Shown here: positions 26,667 through 36,692 of the stretch, piece after piece
How the letters are laid out: each line of letters opens with the position of its first letter
How positions within the stretch are numbered: the stretch's first letter is position 1
Source: Pseudomonadota bacterium
GTDB taxonomy: Bacteria > Myxococcota_A > Polyangia > Haliangiales > Haliangiaceae
NCBI GenBank assembly: GCA_022360315.1
Contig: JAKSDA010000490.1
Span: forward strand, 1-59,728
Direction: 5' to 3'
Length of the DNA stretch: 59,728 nt
Position numbers and translations under genes: made by a program
Notes under the pieces: generated by a model
Told to the model about the DNA's origin: nothing
Database searches by the model: none
The model's input: the letters and a program-made list of their open reading frames with translations, nothing else

Positions 26667-27638
26667 ATGAAAGCGTTTGTTGTCAACAGCCAAAACACCG
26701 AACTATTCGATGAAGTCGACCTCCCAATGCCCGAAGCCACGGGACGGGACCTACTAGTCGAGGTCAAAGCCGCGTCACTGAACCCGGTCGACACCAAGGT
26801 CCGCAATGCGCGGGCCGGCCAGGTGCTGGGATGGGATGCTGCGGGTATTGTCACAGCTGTGGGAGATCGGGTCACCGGCTTCGCGGTTGGCGATTCGGTT
26901 TATTACGCGGGCGATATCGGCCGTCCGGGCAGCAATGCCAACTACCAGCTGGTCGACGAGCGCATCGTCGGTCTCAAGCCGACCAGTCTGAACTTTGTCG
27001 AGGCCTGCGCCATTCCACTCACTGCGCTCACTGCATGGGAAGGGCTGTACGAACAACTGAATGTCGAGCGTGGCAAGAGCATCCTGGTGATCGGCAGCGC
27101 AGGCGGCGTGGGCTCGTTGGCCGTGCAAATGGCCAGGCGCATCTCGGATATGACGGTGATAGGAACTGCCTCCCGGCCCGAGACCATCGAGTGGTCGCGG
27201 CGTATGGGCGCGACCCATGTGATCGATCACCACCAGGACATTCCGAGCCAGATCCGGGCGCTCGGACTGGACACGGTGGATTACATCATCTGCTGTCAAG
27301 CCACGGCGCACCACTTCGAGGCCATGGCCGAGATCATCACCCCGCAAGGCCGGATCGTGTCGATCGTCGAACACGAACACCCCCTGCCGCTCGGCAAGCT
27401 CTTTGCCAAAAAAGCCTCGTTTGCCTGGGAACTCATGTTTACCAAGTCGATGTACCAAACCGAGGATATGGCATCACAAGGTGATATTCTCAATCGCGTG
27501 GCCAGCCTGCTCGACCAGGGGGTGCTCGAATGCACACTCAGCCACGACGGCGGCGCACTCACTGCCGAAGCTCTGTCCGAAGCTCACAAACGCCAGGCTT
27601 CGGGCACCATGATCGGCAAACAGGCGTTTCATCTGTAG
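26667..27638 (+). CDS. Zinc-independent MDR oxidoreductase (quinone reductase-like)
   Basis: From ATG 26667 the protein has 323 residues. The N-terminal GroES-like domain has NPVDTKVRNARAGQVLGWDAAG and GDRVTGFAVGDSVYYAG. The Rossmann domain has the NADPH-binding ILVIGSAGGVGSLAVQMAR at about 140-158. The Cys/His ligands for structural and catalytic zinc are missing, as in the quinone oxidoreductase/ZADH branch. The likely reaction is NAD(P)H-dependent reduction of a quinone or enone. The open frame extends 11 codons upstream without homology. It is transcribed away from phaC and stands alone. Confidence 0.88.
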   Translation: MKAFVVNSQNTELFDEVDLPMPEATGRDLLVEVKAASLNPVDTKVRNARAGQVLGWDAAGIVTAVGDRVTGFAVGDSVYYAGDIGRPGSNANYQLVDERIVGLKPTSLNFVEACAIPLTALTAWEGLYEQLNVERGKSILVIGSAGGVGSLAVQMARRISDMTVIGTASRPETIEWSRRMGATHVIDHHQDIPSQIRALGLDTVDYIICCQATAHHFEAMAEIITPQGRIVSIVEHEHPLPLGKLFAKKASFAWELMFTKSMYQTEDMASQGDILNRVASLLDQGVLECTLSHDGGALTAEALSEAHKRQASGTMIGKQAFHL

Positions 27639-27701
27639 TCGATCAACTACAGTCGACCAACTGCACACGTCAGACTGGAAACGATCCAACGACAACCGAG
27701 A

Positions 27702-30700
27702 TCAGATATCGGCCTCGGAGATTTGCTCGCCGGCAGGCGCCTTGCCGACAAACCAATCCAGCCAGTCTCGCGCCCTGTCGACGACTTCACCGATCCGATC
27801 CCGATCCCACGTGGCTAGCGGCACCGGTACCTCTTTCCACCGCCAGCTGTCCTCGCCGTGGTCGTGTAAGTCGCACAGCGCGGCCAATGCCTGTGCCTTG
27901 CGAAACTGATTCACCTCGCCGTCTGCGCTCGACTGAAGGTAGGCCTCGGCCAGGCGAGCGGCACTCTGCACTTCTGTCAGACGCCACATCATCGGCCGGT
28001 CCATGACCTCGAGTGCCCGGTCGCCGTCGCCCTCCGCGAGCCACCTATCCGCCTCTCGGAGGGCAGCCGCAAACTGCTGGACGAGATGGTTGTGCGGCCG
28101 GTAACCGGCAGAGACCGGGCTCTCGGGTAGCGGCCATGCCAGGCTGATATAGTCATCCAGCTGGCAACCGCCTCCCTCGGTCTGCATACCCTCGAGCCAG
28201 ACCTGTATCGACTCCTCCTTTCGCTTTGCCAAGGTGAGCGCAATGCCCAGTAAGTGACAGAAATGCTCCACCAGGTCATCGCGCAGTGCAGACCGATCGA
28301 CTGACTCGAGCAACGTCAGAACAGTGTGCCAATCCTCCTTATCTGCACGTTGTTCGGCGTATTCAAGGACGACCTCGGGGTGCTCGGGATGTTGCTGCCA
28401 GGCCCAGCGAATCAGATCACCGGACAGCGAGAAATGGCAGCTCAATCGGAGCGCGTCGATGAAGTCGAGCAGAGCAGCCGGATCGTCGCGACGGTCGCGC
28501 TTGCACCTGGCCAGCCGCGAGTTGACTTTCGACAGCGTCAGATCGCTCAAACTCGCGGTCAGGGCAAGACAGCGCGCGCTGTGTTTCTTGAAGCGGCGGC
28601 CACACAAGAACGGAGCGCGAAAACTCGGCAAACTCAGCTCCGACTCCGAGCACAGAGGCATTACCGGCTTTTGCGCGCCCAGGGGCACGATCCGGGGCCC
28701 CCGGTCGCCGGCCACCAGGGCCGCGACTTTGCGGCTGCCAGCGTCCGTGACCAGAAACGTCTCCCGCGGCACCGATACGCGATATGCGATCTCGAGACCC
28801 TCGCTGCACGGCTTCAGAGCCACGAGATCACAATCGCCATGGTCGGTCATGGCCACGATGAACGTCATCGCGATGTCCAGCCCGGTCGCGATCGAATGAG
28901 GGCGAGCTTGCGCATACAGTTCGAGCAAGAGTGGTTCTGTCACTCCGCCGTCGGGCCAAAATACGCTCAACATGAGTGGGCCGTCGTCCTCAGCACCGGG
29001 CATACCGTGCAAGAACACCATGCCGCTGCCCCGGGGATCGATCGCTCCGGTCCGAACCGAGCAATCAGAGGGAATCCTAGCCTCCATTTCGAATGCCCCC
29101 CTGGCGTGATAAACCCCGTGACCGCGCAGCTTGTAACACAATACGAGCGGCCGATCAAAGCCACTCATCGGAGTGAAAGCAAATATCGAATCCGAAAGCT
29201 TGCGATGCACGCACCAGCGCTCCAGGTCGATGACCACGGGCGCACAGGATCTGTCGCGCTGATACGATAAGACCCAGATAAACGGAGTACCAGCAATCGG
29301 GATCACCTGCTCGAGCGTGGCGTTCTCTTCGATGAATTCGCTGATATCACGCCAGCACAAGATGTCCCACGCACCGAGTGAGAGGCGGAGAAGATTGCCC
29401 TCTTCGCCGGTGAGCCAGAGCGATTTGCTGTCTACCACGACGGCAGGGCTGCGGATGGGTGACGGCGCACGCAATATCACACATTCTTTCACCTTCATGG
29501 TGTCGATCGCGACGACGCGGATGAATACCACACGATATCGAGATGTAGCCAAAACCAGGCTCCCGCCGTCCACGGTGATCCACGACCGAACCGCTCCGTC
29601 CGCCGAACGCGAAACATCGAGGTCGCGCAGATCGTCCACCGCGCGCTCGAACGCGAGTTTCCGCACGCACCAGGTCCGCCGCAGCTGGGCGGTGATGTCG
29701 TCGAGTTTCTGTCGCCAGTGCTCGCGTTCGTCCAGCTGGCAGCGGGCGATCAAGGTTGCGAGCACCCGTCGCGCATCGAGCAAATTGCCGTTGTCGAGGT
29801 ATCGACTGACTCGATCGACGAGCTGACGCCTGGCCACACGGCGAGCCAGCTCGACAGATAGTTCGCTGGCCTGGCGCCTGTCATCGCCGGACAGTGTGCG
29901 CCGGTTGAGCTGCTGCAAAAGGTCGCGTACTTGATCCAGCTCGCCGGCGTGCAGAGCATCTCGCGCCTCGCCAACGGTCCTGGTAACGCGTTCGCGCTCG
30001 CTCCGCCGGATCAGTCGCTCGGCTTCGGCGAGGGCCGACTGGGCATCTCGTACCCGGGAAAGCTGCTTTTCGTGACCACAGAGCATTGCGCGCGCCTTGT
30101 GGCCATCGCCGCGGGCCAGGGCGTGGCGCGCGCGAGCGAGGGCGAATACAGCATCGACGGCAGCGCGTCCTCGCCCTGCCGTGAGCGGGACACCGATCTC
30201 TTCGAGCCAGAACAAAAGCGGCGAGTCACACTTCTTTCGCACCCGGGTACGCAACCTGTCATCGAGCGCAACATAGGCCACGAACCCGGCCTCATCGTCA
30301 CTGCTCACGAGCTCGCTCACATCGACCGCGCGCTGCTGGTCGGCGTAGTCACAGGCCTGCCTTTCGGTCATTGCAATGCGCTGCGCGACACTCTCCCGGT
30401 CGGCCCCGTTTTCCACGGCCTTTTCAAAAAATGCCACAGCAGCAGAGAATTCACCGGATGTAATGGCGTCATGGGCACGAGCGAGTAACTCGGGTACTCT
30501 GTTGAGCCGGCGCCGCTCCTCGATCTGGTTGAGAACTCGCCGCGCAATTCGACTGTTGGGCCATGTTGCCAAGACGCGCCGGGCTTTTTCTTCGGCTTCA
30601 GCAATGCTGCCGCGGTCGTGGGCAAGGACCACCTCGGCTTCCAGTGGGGCCCGCTGTCTGGCCTCAAACGTATTGATCTCTTGGTCGAGTTCGATGATCT

Positions 30701-31610
30701 CGTACGTGCTGGGACCGAGCCGGCGAGCATCGGCGAGATGGCGAGACGCACTCTCGCCATCTCCTCTGCGCAACGCCTGGCGCGCGAGGATCACATGGGT
30801 CTCGACCACCCGCGGCCCCTCCAGACCGCGAACAAATCCAATCGCGCGCCCGATCTTGCCGGCCCGAGCAGCTGCCAGGCCCAGGAACGCCCGCACCAGT
30901 TCGTGGGATTGTGCACCGGTAGAGAGACGCTCGGCGACATCGAGTGCGTCGTGATACGCAGCGAGATGATCGACCAGGAACTCGAGAAGTGCGAGGGCGG
31001 CGGACAGGGCACCGCGACTTTGGCGAAATGCGCGCCAATAACACACCGCCGCGCGCTCGTACTCGTAGTGTCCCAGGGCCCGGTGGCCTATCTGGATGAG
31101 CTCCTCGGTCGAACTCTCATCGAGTTCGGCACGGTTGTCGTTTTCGACCCGCGGGGAGACCGCAAGCGCACCACTGCTCGATAGGGCATTGGATGCCAAT
31201 TCGGCTGGGTCTTGCTCGCAATCGTCGCCCTGCCTCGCGCCGCCGACCGCACCGGCTGCACGCTGGTCGAGTTTGCGGCGCACCCAGCTCCTCGTCGTCT
31301 GGTCCAGCTGATCGATGATCGCATGGCAGGCAGTTTGTCCGCTGGGCCGATGCCGGATGAGGATCAGACCGTCGGTCTCCGGATCGGCGAGGACTTCCAG
31401 CTGATCGGCGTAGTGCTTTACCAGAACAGCCTGTAGACGGCTCTTCATGGTATAGCGACGATGCACGTCCGACGCGGCGAGATCGCGATCGGTGGGATTG
31501 ACCGAACGAATAAGCGCGATGAGTTGTTCGGCACTCGGAGTAATACGCCTTGCGAGTACATCGCGCGGCGACGGTAACTTTGCATTTCTCTTGTTGCGGC
31601 GTCGTGACAT
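27702..31610 (-). CDS. Giant 1302-residue repeat protein of unknown function
   Basis: No family was recognised. The N-terminal 130 residues form a basic head (MSRRRNKRNAKLPSPRD) and a small alpha/beta unit. Residues about 170-650 are helical and repeat-like (IGHRALGHYEYERAAVCYWRAF; ARKALRRGDGESASRHLADARRL), resembling TPRs. Residues about 650-1050 are strand-rich with recurring Trp/Ser-Leu-W and VVAIDTMKVKE units, compatible with a beta-propeller. The rest is helical again (EHPEVVLEYAEQRADKEDWHTVLTLLESVD). There is no signal peptide or membrane helix, so it is probably cytoplasmic. An alpha-propeller-alpha scaffold is the best guess. Coding composition is uniform along its length. Confidence 0.8.
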   Translation of the reverse strand: MSRRRNKRNAKLPSPRDVLARRITPSAEQLIALIRSVNPTDRDLAASDVHRRYTMKSRLQAVLVKHYADQLEVLADPETDGLILIRHRPSGQTACHAIIDQLDQTTRSWVRRKLDQRAAGAVGGARQGDDCEQDPAELASNALSSSGALAVSPRVENDNRAELDESSTEELIQIGHRALGHYEYERAAVCYWRAFRQSRGALSAALALLEFLVDHLAAYHDALDVAERLSTGAQSHELVRAFLGLAAARAGKIGRAIGFVRGLEGPRVVETHVILARQALRRGDGESASRHLADARRLGPSTYEIIELDQEINTFEARQRAPLEAEVVLAHDRGSIAEAEEKARRVLATWPNSRIARRVLNQIEERRRLNRVPELLARAHDAITSGEFSAAVAFFEKAVENGADRESVAQRIAMTERQACDYADQQRAVDVSELVSSDDEAGFVAYVALDDRLRTRVRKKCDSPLLFWLEEIGVPLTAGRGRAAVDAVFALARARHALARGDGHKARAMLCGHEKQLSRVRDAQSALAEAERLIRRSERERVTRTVGEARDALHAGELDQVRDLLQQLNRRTLSGDDRRQASELSVELARRVARRQLVDRVSRYLDNGNLLDARRVLATLIARCQLDEREHWRQKLDDITAQLRRTWCVRKLAFERAVDDLRDLDVSRSADGAVRSWITVDGGSLVLATSRYRVVFIRVVAIDTMKVKECVILRAPSPIRSPAVVVDSKSLWLTGEEGNLLRLSLGAWDILCWRDISEFIEENATLEQVIPIAGTPFIWVLSYQRDRSCAPVVIDLERWCVHRKLSDSIFAFTPMSGFDRPLVLCYKLRGHGVYHARGAFEMEARIPSDCSVRTGAIDPRGSGMVFLHGMPGAEDDGPLMLSVFWPDGGVTEPLLLELYAQARPHSIATGLDIAMTFIVAMTDHGDCDLVALKPCSEGLEIAYRVSVPRETFLVTDAGSRKVAALVAGDRGPRIVPLGAQKPVMPLCSESELSLPSFRAPFLCGRRFKKHSARCLALTASLSDLTLSKVNSRLARCKRDRRDDPAALLDFIDALRLSCHFSLSGDLIRWAWQQHPEHPEVVLEYAEQRADKEDWHTVLTLLESVDRSALRDDLVEHFCHLLGIALTLAKRKEESIQVWLEGMQTEGGGCQLDDYISLAWPLPESPVSAGYRPHNHLVQQFAAALREADRWLAEGDGDRALEVMDRPMMWRLTEVQSAARLAEAYLQSSADGEVNQFRKAQALAALCDLHDHGEDSWRWKEVPVPLATWDRDRIGEVVDRARDWLDWFVGKAPAGEQISEADI

Positions 31611-33199
31611 GGCCTGGCCAGATGTAGAGCTGAGTCTGCGCCTGCCACAAACGTCCCATCGAAAGACGATCAGACGATCGATTCAGAGGGCCGTCAAACA
31701 GCCAGCAACAGACAATCAATAGAAAAGACTACAGGTGAGGCTGTATGACTTATAGCCTTACCTGGTCCGAGATCCACGATGCGATGCTGCGGCGCCTGCT
31801 CACCTGTACGCTCCGCGGGACTCCTCGCATCCGCCTTGTCTCTCTCGAACTGCGTGAGATATGTATAACACATCTCACAGTAGGGAACAATTTTTCCTGT
31901 CAGTTAGGTAGTTTTTGGGTCAATAAGGAATGGCAGTTGCGTAGAAAGTGCGCAGGTCCTGTTTGGGCTTGGCCCGGGAAGCTGAATGTAGATACATTAT
32001 ATGTTCTGCTTCGTAAGTTATAAGCCATGTGAACGCGTTGCTGCTTGCGCACAGGGTCGATAAACGCCACCTCCGTGAGATCGAGTAAGGTATGACTGTG
32101 CTCGACCAGCTGATACGGGGGTGGTAGTAAACACGGAGCCTCCAGTACCTCGACGAGATGTGGAAGATACTCGCATACGGATTCACCTCCTCATTGCGCA
32201 ATACCATGGTTCCTGCAGTGGCGAGGTACTCATTGATTTGCCGTCAACTAGTGATCGAATGTTCGGTCACTGAAGTGCGCTCTTTCACCTCCTCATACGT
32301 TTTGACCTCTTGTTATCCTGTTCAGAGCGTTCCCTGGTTTGTTGTCGTTTTCTTGCCTATCTTGTTCGTTACTTTGTCGTTTCTCTTGCTGCTCCTCGTC
32401 GTACCTGGCCATTGGCCAAAGAGTGCTGTACTTCGCCGCGCCCGCGAAGCACCCGACTTGTACTGCTCAGGACCTGTAAAAATAGAGTGGGCCAGAGCCA
32501 GACCGAACACAAAGCCAGCCTGGGGTACCAGACTGCTCTACGCCATTGCTGACGCATTCTGATGACATGCTAAGAAGACCCATCCGTTCTGGCTCTCAGC
32601 CCTACCCATAAAGACATAATACAACCTAACAGATAGATCAAGGCAAGGGGTACTCGCGAGTTTTTTGGGAGTGTGTTTGGCAAAGATGTACCCTATGAAT
32701 GTTATCTACAAATTTTCTGGCTCAAGGTGAATAGGGTCCAGACCGTCCAGCGTTGTATATGCTGCTGCAATGATCAAAAAAACCGACTTCGTGACAAACT
32801 CGCGGTGAGACACGCGGGCTCATGAAGCGTTTGGAAACTCGTTTTCGGGTCTGCACGCAACACGACTGCCGGCGCAAACCAGGCAGCCATTGGCGACCGA
32901 TGAGCAGTCATCAATGCAGAGACCTGCCAGTGTCCACCTGACGGCCGCGGACACCACCGATGCGCCCCGCAACATTGTCCGCCGAAGTGCTCGAAATGCC
33001 AGCCGATTTAGGGCCGCTGGCCGGCTTCGGCCTCATCTCGGTCGCGATCTTGATCGCGATTGCTCGCCCTGAAACGCGCAGTTTGCATCGAGGGTGGTGG
33101 GCGAATGCGTTTTCGGTGATGGGACGAGAATAGTCGTTTTGGACGTTTGACCAGTTTTTTTTTGCGCTGGCTTGCCGAGAGCCGTAGTGTACTTTCAGC
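31611..33199. other. AT-rich gene-poor tract of 1.6 kb
   Basis: No recognised gene. From about 31840 to 32760 the base composition is clearly AT-richer than in the flanking genes, which suggests imported or decayed DNA. The left end holds one copy of a dispersed repeat (listed separately). On the minus strand a 39-codon frame (32412-32293), rich in Glu, Gln, Asn and Arg, ends inside an ATGAGGAGGTGAA element, and a second identical element 102 bp further on precedes a 52-codon frame (32176-32018). Neither product resembles a known family. A plus-strand frame at 32158-32562 has one hydrophobic stretch but no ribosome-binding site. Confidence 0.4.
31760..31825 (+). repeat. Dispersed repeat, copy A (66 bp)
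   Basis: The segment from ACCTGGTCCGAGAT to GTACGCTCCGCGGGACTCCT recurs in inverted orientation at 36693-36765. By eye 58 of 66 aligned bases match, and copy B carries a 7-base insertion. Both copies lie outside genes. It may be a REP/BOX-like element or the remnant of a mobile element. Confidence 0.75.
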
Positions 33200-35452
33200 A
33201 TGAAAAGATCCGTCCGGGTTCGCGCCACTCTGCTGTTTCCATTGTTGATTCTCGCCGCGCTGTCCATCGTCGGATCCGCCTGTGGCAAGAACCAGGACGG
33301 TTCACCGGCACAGGGCAAACCAGGCGTTCCAGCTGATACTGCATCGGGTCAGAGCCCTGCAAGCGGGGCCGCGAAGGAGTTGGCCGGCGCGGCCAAGATC
33401 CCGGTCGCGCCATCGCGCGGGCCTGAGCGGGCGGTGTATTCACTCATCGACAATCGGCTGTCCGGCCATATCCAGCGCAAGGGTGGCCTGGTCATTCCCG
33501 CTGGCTCGGCTGGTTTTGTCAAGTACATGCGTTTTCGCAAGTCCAAGTTCGATTGGAAGATTCGAGCCAAACGGGACGGACAGAGCGTGGCCGTGATGAA
33601 GGGCAAGGTCGGGCGCATCGATGTACCGCTCACTGCCGAGCAGGCCAGCCTTTCGCCGACATTGCGATTGCGGGTGTACAACCGTCGGGCACGCGCGCTG
33701 ACCATTCGCATCAACGGCGCGCGCAAACGCGAGATCACTCAGCAGATGACCAGGGGATGGTCCACAGTGACCACTCAGATCGCCGAGAAACTGCTCCGCA
33801 GCGGTGAGAATGAGATTTCGCTGTTGACCGGCCGGGGCCATCGGATGGCGCTCGCATGGGTCCAGATCGGCGGACATGGCTTTGGCGACGACACGCCGGT
33901 TTTTTACGACAAGAACAAGAATCGCCTGGTTTTGCCCGGACAAGGCGGGTTGACCTTCTACGTGATGACGCCCGAGGGAGGCCGTGTGACCGGAGACCTC
34001 GACCACGCTCGATGCAGGGTGGCGGTCGAGGCCACTGCCGACGACGGATCGCGGGTCACCGGCGAGCTGGTCGGTAATGGTTCGGCAGTGGATTTGAGCG
34101 ACCTGGCCGGCAAACCTGTGCGACTGGATCTGACCGGGACAGGCTGCGACGTCGCCCATCTGAGTGACGCGGCGCTGGTAGTGCCCGGTTCAAGGCCAAA
34201 AATCAAGCGCGGCAAGCCGCCAAAGTACGCAATTCTCTGGATCATGGATTCACTGCGCGCAGACCGGGTCAGAATTTTCGAGCCCACGGCCCGGCCCGAG
34301 GTGCCGGCGTTCGAGCGGCTTGCCGCGACCAGTGCCGTGTTCGTGCAGAACTATGTCCAGGGCAACGAATCGCGAGTCTCTCACGCATCGATCTGGTCGG
34401 CGCTCTATCCGGTCAAACACCGCATGTACAGACGTAAGGCCAGGCTGGCTGCGAAGTGGACCACCATCGACGAGGTCATGCGCGGAGCCGGTATGTTCAC
34501 CAGCGGGGTTTCGGCCAATGGCTATGTGGCCAAGAAATGGGGCTTTGGCAGGGCATGGGACAGATACCGCAATCATATTCACGAAGGCGGCGGACTCAAG
34601 GGCAAGCATGTCTTCGGCAAGGCCATCGCATCGATTCAGGGCATGACCAAACCGTGGTTTCTCTATCTGGGCACCATCGACACCCACGTCTCTTGGTACC
34701 CCAAGGAGCCGTGGATCTGGCAGTATCACGCGCGCGGTTACAAGGGCCGCTTTGCCCGGCGGTTCTCGGGCCACGACGCGGGCAAAAAACTCGAGCTCAC
34801 CGATGCCGAGATCGCCTGGGTGAGAGCGATATATGATTCCAACGTATCATATCAGGACAAACTTCTCGGCCAGCTGCTCGATATGCTGGACGAGTGGGGC
34901 ATTGCCGATCAGACCATGATCATCATCACCGCCGATCACGGCGACGAGCAATGGGAAGCCGGTCGAGTCGGCCACGGTGGCAGCTTGCGCGAGACTCTCA
35001 TCCACGTTCCTCTGCTCATCCATTATCCGCCCATGTTCCCCCCCGGCAAGATACGCGAGGGCGCCGAAGTCGTCGATATCGTGCCGACCATTGCCGATGT
35101 CCTGGGCGTCGCGATGGATCCCGAGTGGCAGGGCGAGTCCCTGGTGCCGCTGGCCAATGGTATCGGACAGGGCTATCCGCGCATGAGTTTCGCCTCGCAA
35201 TACGAGGGTGCCCACGCCGCGCGCATGGGGCCGTGGAAGATCCGCGTCGCCGGGTCTGGTCAGCCCAAAGTTTACAATCTGGCCAGAGAACCCAACGAGG
35301 ATGTCGACCGGGCCGGAACGAATCCCATCGCCCGTCGCTATCTTTCGGATCCGCTGTGGCTTCTGCGGGCATACAACACCAAATGGCGGAAGAGTCGTTG
35401 GGGCAATGCAGCCAATGTCAGGCCCCGATTTGCCGCCCATTTTGGCGAGTGA
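33200..35452 (+). CDS. Sulfatase/alkaline phosphatase-fold lipoprotein
   Basis: A 750-residue protein with lipoprotein signal (LLFPLLILAALSIVGSAC, Cys 28) and a 300-residue beta-rich N-terminal region. The sulfatase-like domain follows from about 340: YAILWIMDSLRADRV (first metal Asp), SRVSHASIWSALYP (nucleophile region), TIDTHVSWYPKEP, IIITADHGDEQWE and GHGGSLRETLIHVPLL. The canonical C/S-x-P-S-R is S-R-V-S-H here, so formylglycine formation is doubtful and a phosphohydrolase or phosphotransferase activity is possible. No strong ribosome-binding site is seen. The acyltransferase gene overlaps its 3' end by about 38 bp, so coupling is likely. Confidence 0.85.
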   Translation: MKRSVRVRATLLFPLLILAALSIVGSACGKNQDGSPAQGKPGVPADTASGQSPASGAAKELAGAAKIPVAPSRGPERAVYSLIDNRLSGHIQRKGGLVIPAGSAGFVKYMRFRKSKFDWKIRAKRDGQSVAVMKGKVGRIDVPLTAEQASLSPTLRLRVYNRRARALTIRINGARKREITQQMTRGWSTVTTQIAEKLLRSGENEISLLTGRGHRMALAWVQIGGHGFGDDTPVFYDKNKNRLVLPGQGGLTFYVMTPEGGRVTGDLDHARCRVAVEATADDGSRVTGELVGNGSAVDLSDLAGKPVRLDLTGTGCDVAHLSDAALVVPGSRPKIKRGKPPKYAILWIMDSLRADRVRIFEPTARPEVPAFERLAATSAVFVQNYVQGNESRVSHASIWSALYPVKHRMYRRKARLAAKWTTIDEVMRGAGMFTSGVSANGYVAKKWGFGRAWDRYRNHIHEGGGLKGKHVFGKAIASIQGMTKPWFLYLGTIDTHVSWYPKEPWIWQYHARGYKGRFARRFSGHDAGKKLELTDAEIAWVRAIYDSNVSYQDKLLGQLLDMLDEWGIADQTMIIITADHGDEQWEAGRVGHGGSLRETLIHVPLLIHYPPMFPPGKIREGAEVVDIVPTIADVLGVAMDPEWQGESLVPLANGIGQGYPRMSFASQYEGAHAARMGPWKIRVAGSGQPKVYNLAREPNEDVDRAGTNPIARRYLSDPLWLLRAYNTKWRKSRWGNAANVRPRFAAHFGE

Positions 35453-36581
35453 GCCCGGTTATCTGGAAAATGCCTTGGGTGACCTGGCCACATCGACCTC
35501 GGGACGCATTCCCTGCCTCGATGGCATCCGCGCCCTTTCCATCACTCTGGTCATCGTCGCTCATGGCAAAGATACGCTGGGATACCGTTTACCGGAGAAC
35601 ATCGGCCATCTGCTCAATCTCGGCTCACTGGGCGTGAGGGTGTTTTTTGTCATCTCCGGCTTTCTGATCACCACCTTGCTGTTGGCCGAGATAAAGAAGT
35701 ACGGCACCATTTCACTGCGTCATTTCTATTTTCGGCGCACGTTTCGCATCTTCCCGGCGTTTTACGCGTTTGTGGTCGTCATCCTGGTAGCCGAGGCCAT
35801 CGGTTGGGTATCCCTGCGCGAATACGATGCAATTCACGCCGTAACCTACACGACCAATTATCACTACGATCGCGCGTGGCACTTCGGTCACCTGTGGTCC
35901 CTGGCCGTGGAGGAGCAGTTTTATCTCCTCTGGCCGGCGATATTACTGGTCGCCGGGGCACGCGGCGGAATCGCGATTGCAGCCGCATATACCCTGATAG
36001 CTCCCTGTGTGCGGGTGTTGACCTGGGTGTACTTGCCCGAGAGTCGTGTCGGCATTGGCGAGACCTTTCAGACCGTGGCCGATTCGATAGCGATCGGTTG
36101 TGTCCTTGCCGCGGCGAGGCCCTGGCTCGACAAACAGGCGCTCTTCGTCCATCTGCAGCGGCGTCGGACGACTGTGGTCGGGCTGCTGATCATCATATTC
36201 ACAGCAAACCACCTGAGGGGAAGCATTTCGATCAGTTACCCCATCGGGGAGACGGTCACCAACGTGTGTATCGCGCTTTTCATCGACTGGTGTTTGCGCA
36301 ATCCGACCAGCCGACTCGGTTCGATGCTGAACTGGCAGCCCATCGCCTACGTGGGGGTTTTGAGCTACTCGCTCTATCTGTGGCAGCAGCCGTTTTTGAA
36401 TCGCGGCAGCGATGCACTGGTGAGCAATTTTCCGCTCAATATCGTATGTATGGTGGCTGCTGCTCTGGCTTCGTATTATCTGATCGAAAAGCCGTTTTTG
36501 AAAAGGCGGGTTTCATTGGGCAAAAAATGGCTACCCAGGCCGGCCGTGAAGTCGCGGCAGGAAGACACGTCTCCAGTCTGA
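35415..36581 (+). CDS. Acyltransferase family 3 membrane protein
   Basis: A protein of about 388 residues with roughly ten hydrophobic segments. The N-terminal motif RIPCLDGIRALSITLVIVAHG carries the catalytic His of O-acetyltransferases (OafA/YrhL type). Further on are GVRVFFVISGFLITTLLL, FYFRRTFRIFPAFY and HLWSLAVEEQFYLLWP, all diagnostic of family 3. It transfers acetyl groups to surface polysaccharide or lipid. The open frame begins at 35208, inside the sulfatase gene; ATG 35415 (or 35406) is the natural start just before the homologous part. It is co-transcribed with the sulfatase-like lipoprotein, suggesting joint modification of an envelope glycan. Confidence 0.9.
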   Translation: MSGPDLPPILASEPGYLENALGDLATSTSGRIPCLDGIRALSITLVIVAHGKDTLGYRLPENIGHLLNLGSLGVRVFFVISGFLITTLLLAEIKKYGTISLRHFYFRRTFRIFPAFYAFVVVILVAEAIGWVSLREYDAIHAVTYTTNYHYDRAWHFGHLWSLAVEEQFYLLWPAILLVAGARGGIAIAAAYTLIAPCVRVLTWVYLPESRVGIGETFQTVADSIAIGCVLAAARPWLDKQALFVHLQRRRTTVVGLLIIIFTANHLRGSISISYPIGETVTNVCIALFIDWCLRNPTSRLGSMLNWQPIAYVGVLSYSLYLWQQPFLNRGSDALVSNFPLNIVCMVAAALASYYLIEKPFLKRRVSLGKKWLPRPAVKSRQEDTSPV

Positions 36582-36692
36582 GTGGTCGGCAGTGCCAGCA
36601 GAGCGCAGAGCAGGATGGCAATGCCACCGATCAGCGTGGCACGGATGCGAAGTAGCCCTGGCCAGGACTCCGTGGATATAGCGGCACGGCAG

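Noticed and set aside
35208..35414. An upstream start for the acyltransferase
   Set aside because: The extra 69 codons lie wholly inside the sulfatase gene and have no homology. The conserved region begins after ATG 35415.
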